Shown here piece after piece: positions 1-5,016 of a stretch of 5,016 nucleotides of DNA. Origin of the DNA: Chloroflexota bacterium. GTDB taxonomy: Bacteria > Chloroflexota > Anaerolineae > Anaerolineales > Anaerolineaceae. The stretch lies in contig JAEXTI010000464.1 of assembly GCA_023406965.1 (NCBI GenBank), positions 1 through 5,016 on the forward strand. The letters are read 5' to 3'. The position numbers and the translations under genes are program-made. Under the pieces are notes generated by a model. That model ran no database searches. It was not told the DNA's origin and saw only the letters and a program-made list of their open reading frames with translations. Each line of letters begins with the position of its first letter. Within the stretch, counting starts at the first letter, position 1.

Positions 1-1187
1 CGGAGGCGTTCGTGCATCTCCTGACGGTCTGCCCCGGCTTTTGCCAGGGCCATCATGAGGCGTTCGGTACCGGCAAAGGGCGCATAGATGGCAAAATTGC
101 GGTGGATGGTGTCTTCGTTGACGCGCAGACCGTTGACCAGGCGGGAGGCGGTGCGCAGCAGTTCATCGGTGATGAGGAATGCTTCGGGAAGCAGCGTGCG
201 GCGGTTGGCGCTATCATCCAGGGTGCGTTCCAGCAAAGAATGGGCGGCGTTCCCCCAGGCGATTTGCGGCATGCCAGCCAGGGCGCGGGCCAGAGAGTCG
301 ATTTTCTCGGCGTTGATGGGATTGCGTTTGAAAGGCATGGCGGAGGAGCCTACCTGGCGCGAGCCGAAGGGCTCGTTCAACTCGCCGATGGTGGGCGATT
401 GCAACAGGCGCAGGTCGAAGGCAAATTTGTAAAGCGTGCCGCCCAGCCCCGCCAGCGCGCTGAGGAGGTGGTATTCCTGGCGGCGAGGGTAGGTTTGGGT
501 GGCGACGGGGAAGAAGGGCAAATCGAGGAGTTCGGCAAGGCGGTCTTCGAAACGCTGGTACCCCTGCGGGCCGAGGAGCTCGATGTAGGAAGCGGCTGTG
601 CCCACCGCGCCTTTGAAGCCCTTGCCGCAGAGGAGATCGAGCCGGCGGCTCAACTCTTGATAATCGGCCAGCAGGTCCTGGGCATAAAAGGCCAGGCGGT
701 AGCCGAGGGTGGAAGGTTCGGCGGGCTGGAGGTGGGTGAAGGCCATGATGGGCAGGGAGGCGGTGGACTGGATGCGGGCGGCAAAAGAACGCAGCAGCCC
801 GGCGAGGCTTTGCAGAACCAGTCCGGTCGCCTGGCGCAGGCGTATCGCGTCGGCGTTATCTTCCACATCCATGGAGGTGGCGCCCAAGTGAATGATGCCG
901 CCTGCCTGGGGGCACTGTTCGGCAAAGGTGCGCACTTCGGCCATCAAATCATGGTGGATCTCGGCTTCAATCTGCAAGGCGCGCTCGAGGTCGATGCGCC
1001 CGGCGTTCGCTTCAAGCTCAGCCACCTGGGCGGGCGTAACCAACCCAAACTCAGATTGCGCGCGGGCCAGGGCGACCCAAATCTTGCGCCAGAGCGAGCG
1101 CTTCGTGTTTTCGCTCCATAGGCGGCGCATTTCCGGCCCGGCGTATCGCCAGCTAAAAGGGGAAAGATAAGTATTGTAATCAGGCAT
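1..1187 (-). CDS. purB: Adenylosuccinate lyase (partial, C-terminus off the left edge)
   Basis: This cytoplasmic fumarase/aspartase-superfamily enzyme removes fumarate from SAICAR (giving AICAR) and from adenylosuccinate (giving AMP) in purine synthesis. Reading the minus strand from the ATG at 1187 gives 395 uninterrupted residues up to the edge. The N-terminus (SPFSWRYAGPEM, residues 9-20, then WRKIWVALARAQ) resembles the eukaryotic ADSL-type N-terminus. Active-site blocks appear in order: IHHDLMAEV (77-85), HLGATSMDVEDN (100-111), THLQPAEPSTLGYR with the likely catalytic His152, and the superfamily signature GSSAMPFKRNP (280-290), whose flexible loop holds the catalytic Ser281/282. Family members are usually about 430-480 residues, so roughly 40-90 are missing. 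An in-frame TAA lies 12 bases before the ATG, so this is the earliest possible start. No good Shine-Dalgarno precedes it. The gene is divergent from the kinase operon. The family call is firm; adenylosuccinate rather than another substrate is supported by the N-terminus and PFKRNP. Confidence 0.95.
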   Translation of the reverse strand, partial: MPDYNTYLSPFSWRYAGPEMRRLWSENTKRSLWRKIWVALARAQSEFGLVTPAQVAELEANAGRIDLERALQIEAEIHHDLMAEVRTFAEQCPQAGGIIHLGATSMDVEDNADAIRLRQATGLVLQSLAGLLRSFAARIQSTASLPIMAFTHLQPAEPSTLGYRLAFYAQDLLADYQELSRRLDLLCGKGFKGAVGTAASYIELLGPQGYQRFEDRLAELLDLPFFPVATQTYPRRQEYHLLSALAGLGGTLYKFAFDLRLLQSPTIGELNEPFGSRQVGSSAMPFKRNPINAEKIDSLARALAGMPQIAWGNAAHSLLERTLDDSANRRTLLPEAFLITDELLRTASRLVNGLRVNEDTIHRNFAIYAPFAGTERLMMALAKAGADRQEMHERL

Positions 1188-1193
1188 GTTCCC

Positions 1194-1199
1194 ATTTTA
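1194..1199 (-). promoter_or_regulatory. Possible -10 box of a leaderless purB promoter
   Basis: On the minus strand the hexamer TAAAAT (5 of 6 to TATAAT) ends six bases before the purB ATG. A start of transcription about seven bases downstream would fall on or next to the start codon, giving a leaderless mRNA. This fits the lack of a Shine-Dalgarno sequence before purB. No convincing -35 box is seen at the matching distance. The hexamer is short and AT-rich, so chance occurrence is quite possible. Confidence 0.3.
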
Positions 1200-1305
1200 C
1201 CCGTGAACTAGTAATGGGGGGTATAATTTGTTAGTATTGTTCAGAGGGCAACGAAAGTCCGAGCCTCCTTCACTTTTGGTTAAGTAGTTGTAATCTGATT
1301 GATAA

Positions 1306-1333
1306 TTGCAATTCGGGGGATGTGTTCTATAAT
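1306..1333 (+). promoter_or_regulatory. Sigma-70-type promoter of the kinase/phosphatase/J-VWA operon
   Basis: A perfect TATAAT (1328-1333) is preceded, after 16 bases, by TTGCAA (1306-1311), which matches TTGACA at 4 of 6 positions. Transcription would start near 1340, leaving a leader of about 75 bases before the GTG at 1414. The surrounding DNA is AT-rich compared with the flanking genes. It is the best promoter in the divergent region and points at the operon. The call rests on motif match and position only. Confidence 0.6.
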
Positions 1334-1335
1334 TT

Positions 1336-1347
1336 AACCAATCGGTT
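1336..1347. repeat. Short dyad AACC-N4-GGTT at the predicted transcription start
   Basis: AACC (1336-1339) and GGTT (1344-1347) form an inverted repeat around AATC. It lies immediately downstream of the -10 box and covers the predicted +1. Its position would suit an operator, but four-base arms are weak evidence and could arise by chance. Confidence 0.25.
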
Positions 1348-1350
1348 CTG

Positions 1351-1391
1351 CCGAGAGAAAATTTAACATTTGTTCGATAGGTTTTCTCCGG
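1351..1391 (+). promoter_or_regulatory. 5' leader stem-loop upstream of the kinase ribosome binding site
   Basis: CCG (1351-1353) plus GAGAAAA (1355-1361) can pair with TTTTCTC (1382-1388) plus CGG (1389-1391). This makes a 10-bp stem with one bulged A at 1354 and a 20-base loop. It lies wholly inside the predicted leader and ends 11 bases before the Shine-Dalgarno sequence at 1403. No U-run follows it, so it is not an intrinsic terminator. It could stabilise the mRNA, bind a regulator, or affect translation. It matches no riboswitch class that I recognise. Confidence 0.45.
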
Positions 1392-1402
1392 TATTTATTG
1401 GC

Positions 1403-1410
1403 AGGAGAGG
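1403..1410 (+). promoter_or_regulatory. Shine-Dalgarno of the kinase gene (fixes the GTG start)
   Basis: AGGAGAGG lies six bases (counted from AGGAG) before the GTG at 1414. The ATG at 1412 is out of frame, and the in-frame ATG at 1429 has no ribosome binding site, so this element selects GTG 1414. Confidence 0.8.
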
Positions 1411-1413
1411 GAT

Positions 1414-3297
1414 GTGGATACTCAACGAATGACCCAGGGGCTGCCCCAAAACTCGCCATCGTCGGATCGTCAATTAGGCTCTGATTCTGTGCTGGTCAAC
1501 CGGTATTTGATTCAAGAAGTAATTGGCGTGGGCGGGATGGGGTCGGTTTATCGCGCTCGAGATTTACATTTTCCAAATGTTGTGAAGCTGGTTGCGGTTA
1601 AGGAAATGATTATTCAGACTCGCGATCCGCAAGTGCGCGAGACGATTGTGCAGAATTTCGAGCGTGAAGCCAATATCCTGGCAACGCTGCATCACCCGGC
1701 CATACCCAGAATTTTTGATTACTTCAGCCACGACGAACGCTCTTATCTGGTATTGGAATTTGTAAACGGCAAAGACCTGGAAGATGTCCTTTCCTTAAGC
1801 GACACGCCGCTGCCAGAAGAGCAAGTGGTGAGATGGGCTATAGAGTTGTGTGACGTGCTTCACTATTTGCACTCGCACACGCCTGAGCCGATTATCTTCC
1901 GTGATATGAAACCTTCGAATGTGATGGTCAATCAGGACGATCACATTGTGCTGGTGGATTTTGGCATTGCAAAGACCTTCCGGGTGGGACAAAAGGGTAC
2001 GATGATTGGCACGGAGGGGTACTCTCCGCCGGAGCAGTATCGTGGAGAGGCGACCGAGCAAGCCGATGTTTACGCGTTGGGGGCTACTCTGCATCATCTG
2101 CTGACCAAACGGGACCCGCGGATTGAGACGCCGTTTACATTTAACGAGCGCCCTGTGCGCAAGCTGAACCCGGCGGTGTCGGTTGAGGTTGAGGCGGTGG
2201 TTGCAACTGCTGTGCAGTATTCGCCCCAAGACCGCTTCCCCAGCGCCATGGCGATGAAGGAAGCATTGATATCGGCGGGTACCAAAACGGGCATCTTGAG
2301 CCGGTTGAGTGCGTCGATTGTCAATGTGAAGAAAGAGGAGACGATTAAGCCGATCTGGACCTTTGAAACCGAGGATGAAATCCGCGGTGGACCGGTCGTT
2401 GATAATGGCTTGTTGTATGTTGGCTCTTACGACCACAACATGTACGCCCTGAACGCCACGGACGGAAAATTCGTGTGGAAGTTCCCGACGGATGGCGGAA
2501 TTGTTGCCCGACCGGCTTTCTCGGAAGGGTTGGTGTTGTTTGGCTCGGAAGATGGGTTGCTTCATGCGGTGACTGCCCGCACGGGAAGAATTTCGTGGAC
2601 TTATACGACGGGCGGGCCGGTGCGTTGTTCGCCACGCGTGGCAGAAGGCCATTTGTTTGTGGGATCGGATGATGGCTTCATGCACGCGGTTAACGTGCTG
2701 ACCTGCCGTCGGGTGTGGACCTATGACGTGGGCGGGCCGGTTCGCTCAATGCCTTATATTCAAGGCGATCATTTGTATTTCGGCTGCGAGATCGGCGACG
2801 TGCTGTGCATGGATTTCAGGGGGGGGATTCGGTGGCGGTTCAAGACCAAGCGGGGTGTATCTGCTTCACCGGTTTTACACAAAGGCTCGATCTACTTCAC
2901 CTCTTTGGACGGGACTTTGTATGCTGTAGATGGAAAATCGGGGTGGGCGGTGTGGCGCTTCCGCATGAACAAGGGCTCCATTTCCACGCCGTGTATCGTG
3001 GATAACTATGTTATTGCCGGATCGGCGGATGGCTTTATCTACTGCGTTGACGCTGCCAGCTCGAAAGAAATTTGGCGTTTCAAGGCTGAGCACCAGGTCA
3101 GCGGATCGCCCCTGGTACACAAAGACTCGGTGTATTGCGGCGCAGCAGACGGTAATCTATACTGCCTGGAATATCGCACCGGACGCCTGCGGTGGAAATT
3201 CCCAACAGGCGGGCCAATTACTAGTAGCCCGACTGTGTATAATGATATACTATACTTTGGTTCGGCAGACCACATCCTTTATGCTTTATTGGTTTGA
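1414..3297 (+). CDS. Soluble Ser/Thr protein kinase with C-terminal PQQ-type beta-propeller
   Basis: This 627-residue Hanks-type (PknB-like) kinase phosphorylates Ser/Thr on partner proteins. The kinase domain (about 30-288) has a glycine loop GVGGMGSV (38-45), VAVK with ATP-binding Lys63, Glu85 in helix C, and FRDMKPSN with catalytic Asp164 and Asn169. It also has DFG (182-184), the P+1/APE region GTEGYSPPEQ (199-208) and DVYALG (218-223). All catalytic residues are present; the usual HRD histidine is Phe162. Thr188 and Thr196 are candidate activation-loop phosphosites. After a linker (289-312) come eight repeats of about 40 residues, starting near 313, 353, 393, 433, 472, 512, 552 and 592. 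Each has the pattern W-x-[FY]...SP...GS.DG.[LI]YA. They predict an eight-bladed PQQ/BamB-like propeller for ligand or partner binding. No signal peptide or membrane segment is visible, so it should be cytoplasmic, with an architecture like Streptomyces AfsK. The PP2C gene starts 36 bases downstream. The PQQ name reflects fold; no cofactor binding is implied. Confidence 0.95.
   Translation: MDTQRMTQGLPQNSPSSDRQLGSDSVLVNRYLIQEVIGVGGMGSVYRARDLHFPNVVKLVAVKEMIIQTRDPQVRETIVQNFEREANILATLHHPAIPRIFDYFSHDERSYLVLEFVNGKDLEDVLSLSDTPLPEEQVVRWAIELCDVLHYLHSHTPEPIIFRDMKPSNVMVNQDDHIVLVDFGIAKTFRVGQKGTMIGTEGYSPPEQYRGEATEQADVYALGATLHHLLTKRDPRIETPFTFNERPVRKLNPAVSVEVEAVVATAVQYSPQDRFPSAMAMKEALISAGTKTGILSRLSASIVNVKKEETIKPIWTFETEDEIRGGPVVDNGLLYVGSYDHNMYALNATDGKFVWKFPTDGGIVARPAFSEGLVLFGSEDGLLHAVTARTGRISWTYTTGGPVRCSPRVAEGHLFVGSDDGFMHAVNVLTCRRVWTYDVGGPVRSMPYIQGDHLYFGCEIGDVLCMDFRGGIRWRFKTKRGVSASPVLHKGSIYFTSLDGTLYAVDGKSGWAVWRFRMNKGSISTPCIVDNYVIAGSADGFIYCVDAASSKEIWRFKAEHQVSGSPLVHKDSVYCGAADGNLYCLEYRTGRLRWKFPTGGPITSSPTVYNDILYFGSADHILYALLV
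2350..3294 (+). repeat. Eight tandem PQQ-like propeller repeats inside the kinase gene
   Basis: Residues 313-627 of the kinase divide into eight units of about 40 residues (about 120 bases each). Recurring marks are an initial Trp (315, 355, 395, 435, 474, 514, 554, 594), a Gly/Pro turn with S-P or T-P, and a G-S/A-x-D-G turn followed by [LIF]-[YH]-[AC]-[VL]. Unit 4 is the most divergent: GCEIGDVLCMDF replaces the usual GSxDGxLYALD. The last unit ends right after LYALLV and lacks a final strand. The strand beginning IWTF in unit 1 may therefore close the ring, the usual way propellers close; this is inferred. Confidence 0.8.
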
Positions 3298-3323
3298 CGA
3301 GCCAGCGGGGGACCATCGTTGCA

Positions 3324-3329
3324 GGGAGG
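3324..3329 (+). promoter_or_regulatory. Shine-Dalgarno of the PP2C gene (favours GTG 3334)
   Basis: GGGAGG ends four bases before the GTG at 3334. The longer reading from TTG at 3319 would place this element inside the coding sequence, and only a G-run lies upstream of that codon. GTG 3334 is therefore preferred, though the spacing is on the short side. Confidence 0.6.
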
Positions 3330-3333
3330 CAGT

Positions 3334-4236
3334 GTGTTAGATTTTATCCGCAAGATTTTTAAATCGGGTGACGATCAACAGGCGACCAAGCCTACCATCG
3401 AAACAGCTCCTTTATCGGACGACCAGTTGCAGGTCGTTGCGAAAGTTGAGATCTCATTGAACCCCGCCCAATTTGCTGTTGGAACTGGGCAATCGGTGGG
3501 AAGGCAGCGCGACCACAATGAGGACACACTTTTTGCCTTGACCGCGGTGATTGCGGACGGGCAACGCGATTTGCCCATCGGCATTTTTGTGGTGGCTGAT
3601 GGCATGGGTGGGCACCAGCATGGAGAGGTGGCCAGCAGCGCCGCCGCGCGAACGATGGTTGAGCACGTGCTCACCCGGCTTTATCCGGCTTTGTTCTCGA
3701 TGAGCGGGAATGGGTTGGAAGAGAGCATTCAAGAGATTATGGAGGGGGGCGTGAAAGAAGCCCACCGGGCAGTGGTGCGCATGGCTCCTGGCGGCGGGAC
3801 CACATTGACCGCAGGGTTGGTGGTTGGCGACCAGGTGACGATGGCGCATGTGGGTGACAGCCGGGGGTACTTTATTCACCCCGATGGGCGCACCCAGGTG
3901 GTGACACAGGATCATTCTCTGGTGCGCCGGTTGCAGGAATTGGGGCAGATCAATGAGAAGGAGGCGATGAATCACCCTCAGCGGAATGTCCTTTATCGGG
4001 CGCTGGGGCAGCCTGAGCCTTTCCGACCGGACATCAACACACTCCAATTCCCTGTGCCCGGTTATCTAATGTTATGCAGCGATGGCCTGTGGACCATGGT
4101 GCCGGAAAACGAGATTTTCCGGATTGTGACTTCTGCGAAGAGCTTGCCGGAGGCCTGCAACGATTTGGTGGCAGCGGCGAACGAAGCCGGCGGGCCGGAT
4201 AATATCAGCGTTGTGCTGGTAAAATACTTGCACTAA
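3334..4236 (+). CDS. PP2C-family (PPM) Ser/Thr protein phosphatase
   Basis: This 300-residue metal-dependent phosphatase removes phosphate from Ser/Thr and probably reverses the upstream kinase. The conserved PP2C blocks are all present: RDHNED (59-64; phosphate-binding Arg59, metal ligand Asp64), VVADGMGGHQHGE (86-98; Asp89), GGGTTLTAG (153-161), AHVGDSRGY (171-179; Asp175), TQDHS (191-195), LYRALG (220-225), LCSDGLW (247-253; Asp250) and GGPDNISVVLV (286-296; Asp289, Asn290). The length suits a bare PP2C domain with a leading extension of about 45 residues and no membrane segment or sensor domain, unlike PstP. The first residues, MLDFIRKIFKS, could form a basic amphipathic helix. The start is GTG 3334, supported by GGGAGG; an alternative TTG at 3319 would add five residues. 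Only 36 bases separate it from the kinase stop, with no terminator, so co-transcription is likely. The real substrates are not shown by sequence. Confidence 0.95.
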   Translation: MLDFIRKIFKSGDDQQATKPTIETAPLSDDQLQVVAKVEISLNPAQFAVGTGQSVGRQRDHNEDTLFALTAVIADGQRDLPIGIFVVADGMGGHQHGEVASSAAARTMVEHVLTRLYPALFSMSGNGLEESIQEIMEGGVKEAHRAVVRMAPGGGTTLTAGLVVGDQVTMAHVGDSRGYFIHPDGRTQVVTQDHSLVRRLQELGQINEKEAMNHPQRNVLYRALGQPEPFRPDINTLQFPVPGYLMLCSDGLWTMVPENEIFRIVTSAKSLPEACNDLVAAANEAGGPDNISVVLVKYLH

Positions 4237-4245
4237 TTTTTTTTT
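4237..4245 (+). repeat. T9 homopolymer tract between the PP2C stop and the next ribosome binding site
   Basis: Nine T residues follow directly on the PP2C stop codon and end four bases before the purine-rich ribosome binding site of the J-VWA gene. Upstream, GTGC (near 4213-4216) and GCAC (4230-4233) could pair, but four base pairs with a 13-base loop is too weak for a convincing terminator. A U-rich stretch here could instead act as a ribosomal protein S1 or standby site for the next gene. Confidence 0.4.
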
Positions 4246-4248
4246 AAC

Positions 4249-4257
4249 GGGGAAGGA
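4249..4257 (+). promoter_or_regulatory. Ribosome binding site of the J-VWA gene (supports TTG start)
   Basis: The purine stretch GGGGAAGGA lies just before TTG 4260. GGGGA is six bases away and AAGGA two bases away. An in-frame TAA at 4245-4247 rules out any start further upstream, and the next in-frame ATG (4452) would remove the whole J-domain. TTG is therefore the only sensible start. Confidence 0.65.
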
Positions 4258-4259
4258 AT

Positions 4260-5016
4260 TTGGCAGATCACTATAAGACATTGGGCTTACCTTATGATGC
4301 TACCGCTGAAGAAATTCGCGTAGCATATTTTGAGTTGGCTCGCAAATATCATCCCGATGTCACGCAGGATCCCATCTTCACCGACCTTTTCTTAAAGATT
4401 CAAGAAGCGTACGAAACGCTGTCTAACACGGCGCGACGCCTGGAATACGACATGACCATCCCGGAAAGTTTGCGCAAGCCGCCGGATGTGTCGATCAACG
4501 CGCGCTTTAGCCGGAATGTTATTCCGTTGTTGAACGAACAACAATTGATGTATGTGTTGGTAGATTTGATTTGCACCGCGGATTTGGAACCAAACCAGCT
4601 TCCGCCTTTCCATTTGTGCCTGGTGATTGACCGGTCGACATCGATGCAGGGGCAGCGCATGGATATGGTGAAAACCAGCGCCAGCCAACTGCTGCGACAG
4701 TTCCGACAGCAGGATTTGATTTCGGTGGTATCTTTCAGTGATCGGGCGGATTTGATCGTGCCGCCGACCCGGTTGACGGATATTGCTCGGGAGGATGCGC
4801 GCATTTCGATGCTACAAGCGGGCGGCGGGACCGAAATCTACCAGGGGCTGATGTTGGGTGTTGAGCAATTGCGCTCGGTGGACCCACGATACAGCCGCCA
4901 TCTGCTACTGTTGACAGACGGACATACTTATGGCGATGATGATGCCTGTTTGAATCTGACCGCTCAACTGGTGGATGACGGAATCACGGTGAACTGCCTG
5001 GGGATTGGGCACGAAT
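4260..5016 (+). CDS. J-domain (DnaJ-like) and VWA domain fusion protein (partial, runs off the right edge)
   Basis: Starting at TTG 4260, 252 residues are readable before the edge. Residues about 4-65 are a J-domain: HYKTLGLPYDATAEEIR, then ELARKYHPDV with the HPD triad at 31-33 that stimulates Hsp70 ATPase, then FLKIQEAYETLSN and RRLEYD. No Gly/Phe-rich region or zinc finger follows, so it is not a canonical DnaJ. After a short linker and a beta-rich stretch (75-115) comes a VWA domain (from about 117). Its MIDAS metal site is complete as far as visible: DRSTS (Asp124, Ser126, Ser128), Thr191 in GGGTEIYQG, and Asp220 in LLLLTDG. VWA domains bind protein partners through a divalent metal. No signal peptide or membrane segment is seen, so it is probably cytoplasmic. 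It lies 23 bases after the PP2C stop and is probably in the same operon. Inference: it brings DnaK to a complex controlled by the kinase/phosphatase pair. Domain calls are firm; function is unknown. Confidence 0.9.
   Translation, partial: MADHYKTLGLPYDATAEEIRVAYFELARKYHPDVTQDPIFTDLFLKIQEAYETLSNTARRLEYDMTIPESLRKPPDVSINARFSRNVIPLLNEQQLMYVLVDLICTADLEPNQLPPFHLCLVIDRSTSMQGQRMDMVKTSASQLLRQFRQQDLISVVSFSDRADLIVPPTRLTDIAREDARISMLQAGGGTEIYQGLMLGVEQLRSVDPRYSRHLLLLTDGHTYGDDDACLNLTAQLVDDGITVNCLGIGHE

Noticed and set aside
12..1121. Long plus-strand open frame of 369 codons
   Set aside because: It lies opposite purB, whose minus-strand frame carries all the lyase motifs. The plus-strand translation is Gly/Ala/Gln-rich with no recognisable domain, a typical GC-rich shadow.
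1222..1227. A second perfect TATAAT on the plus strand
   Set aside because: No acceptable -35 box lies 16-18 bases upstream, and it would make a leader of about 180 bases. The element at 1328-1333 is better placed and has a -35 match.
1253..1275. Short inverted repeat AAAGT/ACTTT upstream of the operon promoter
   Set aside because: The arms are five bases with a loose loop and no extended pairing, which is not distinguishable from chance.
1331..1367. Direct repeat AATTTAAC at 1331-1338 and 1360-1367
   Set aside because: It is eight AT-rich bases in an AT-rich region, and one copy overlaps the -10 box. Chance is a sufficient explanation.
1795..2685. Minus-strand open frame of 296 codons within the kinase gene
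   Set aside because: It is antisense to kinase and propeller coding sequence with clear motifs. Its translation is Arg/His-rich and low in domain signal, and it has no promoter or ribosome binding site of note.
3238..3243. TATAAT inside the end of the kinase gene, possible internal promoter for the phosphatase
   Set aside because: It encodes the Val-Tyr-Asn-Asp stretch of the last propeller repeat, has no -35 box at the right distance, and lacks a correctly spaced extended -10.
3454..4047. Minus-strand open frame of 197 codons within the phosphatase gene
   Set aside because: It is antisense to a complete PP2C domain and its translation shows no domain; it is a shadow frame.
4213..4245. Possible intrinsic terminator after the phosphatase gene (GTGC/GCAC arms plus T9)
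   Set aside because: The stem is only four base pairs with a 13-base loop. The next gene starts 23 bases on with no room for its own promoter, so a strong terminator here is unlikely.

Overview
The window looks like bacterial chromosomal DNA, most likely from Chloroflexota (Anaerolineae-like). This placement is an inference. It rests on the moderate-to-high GC, the frequent GTG/TTG starts, the kinase type with FRD in place of HRD and a C-terminal PQQ-type propeller, and the DRSxSM style of VWA domain. No rRNA or other phylogenetic marker is present, so it stays tentative.

Layout. (1) Positions 1-1187, minus strand: an adenylosuccinate lyase gene (purB) with a complete start, running off the left edge. 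It is open at the window edge and is hidden by a long opposite-strand shadow frame. (2) Positions 1188-1413: a 226-base divergent intergenic region. It carries a good sigma-70-like promoter (TTGCAA, 16 bases, TATAAT) pointing right. The leader predicted from that promoter contains a 10-bp stem-loop just upstream of a strong Shine-Dalgarno sequence. (3) Positions 1414-5016, plus strand: three closely spaced genes that look like one operon. They encode a soluble Ser/Thr kinase fused to an eight-repeat PQQ/BamB-like beta-propeller, a complete PP2C-family phosphatase, and a protein with an N-terminal DnaJ J-domain followed by a VWA domain with an intact MIDAS. The last gene runs off the right edge.

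The three plus-strand genes make a coherent signalling module: a kinase with its own interaction or sensing platform, the phosphatase that would oppose it, and a metal-dependent VWA adaptor joined to an Hsp70-recruiting J-domain. The combination recalls other bacterial kinase/PP2C/VWA sets (the TerY-P triad, and PpkA/PppA of type VI secretion), but no tellurite-resistance or secretion gene is visible here. All three genes start with non-ATG codons (GTG, GTG, TTG). purB is a housekeeping nucleotide-synthesis gene, and nothing links it functionally to the module except the shared divergent region.

No tRNA, rRNA, CRISPR, insertion sequence or convincing intrinsic terminator was seen.
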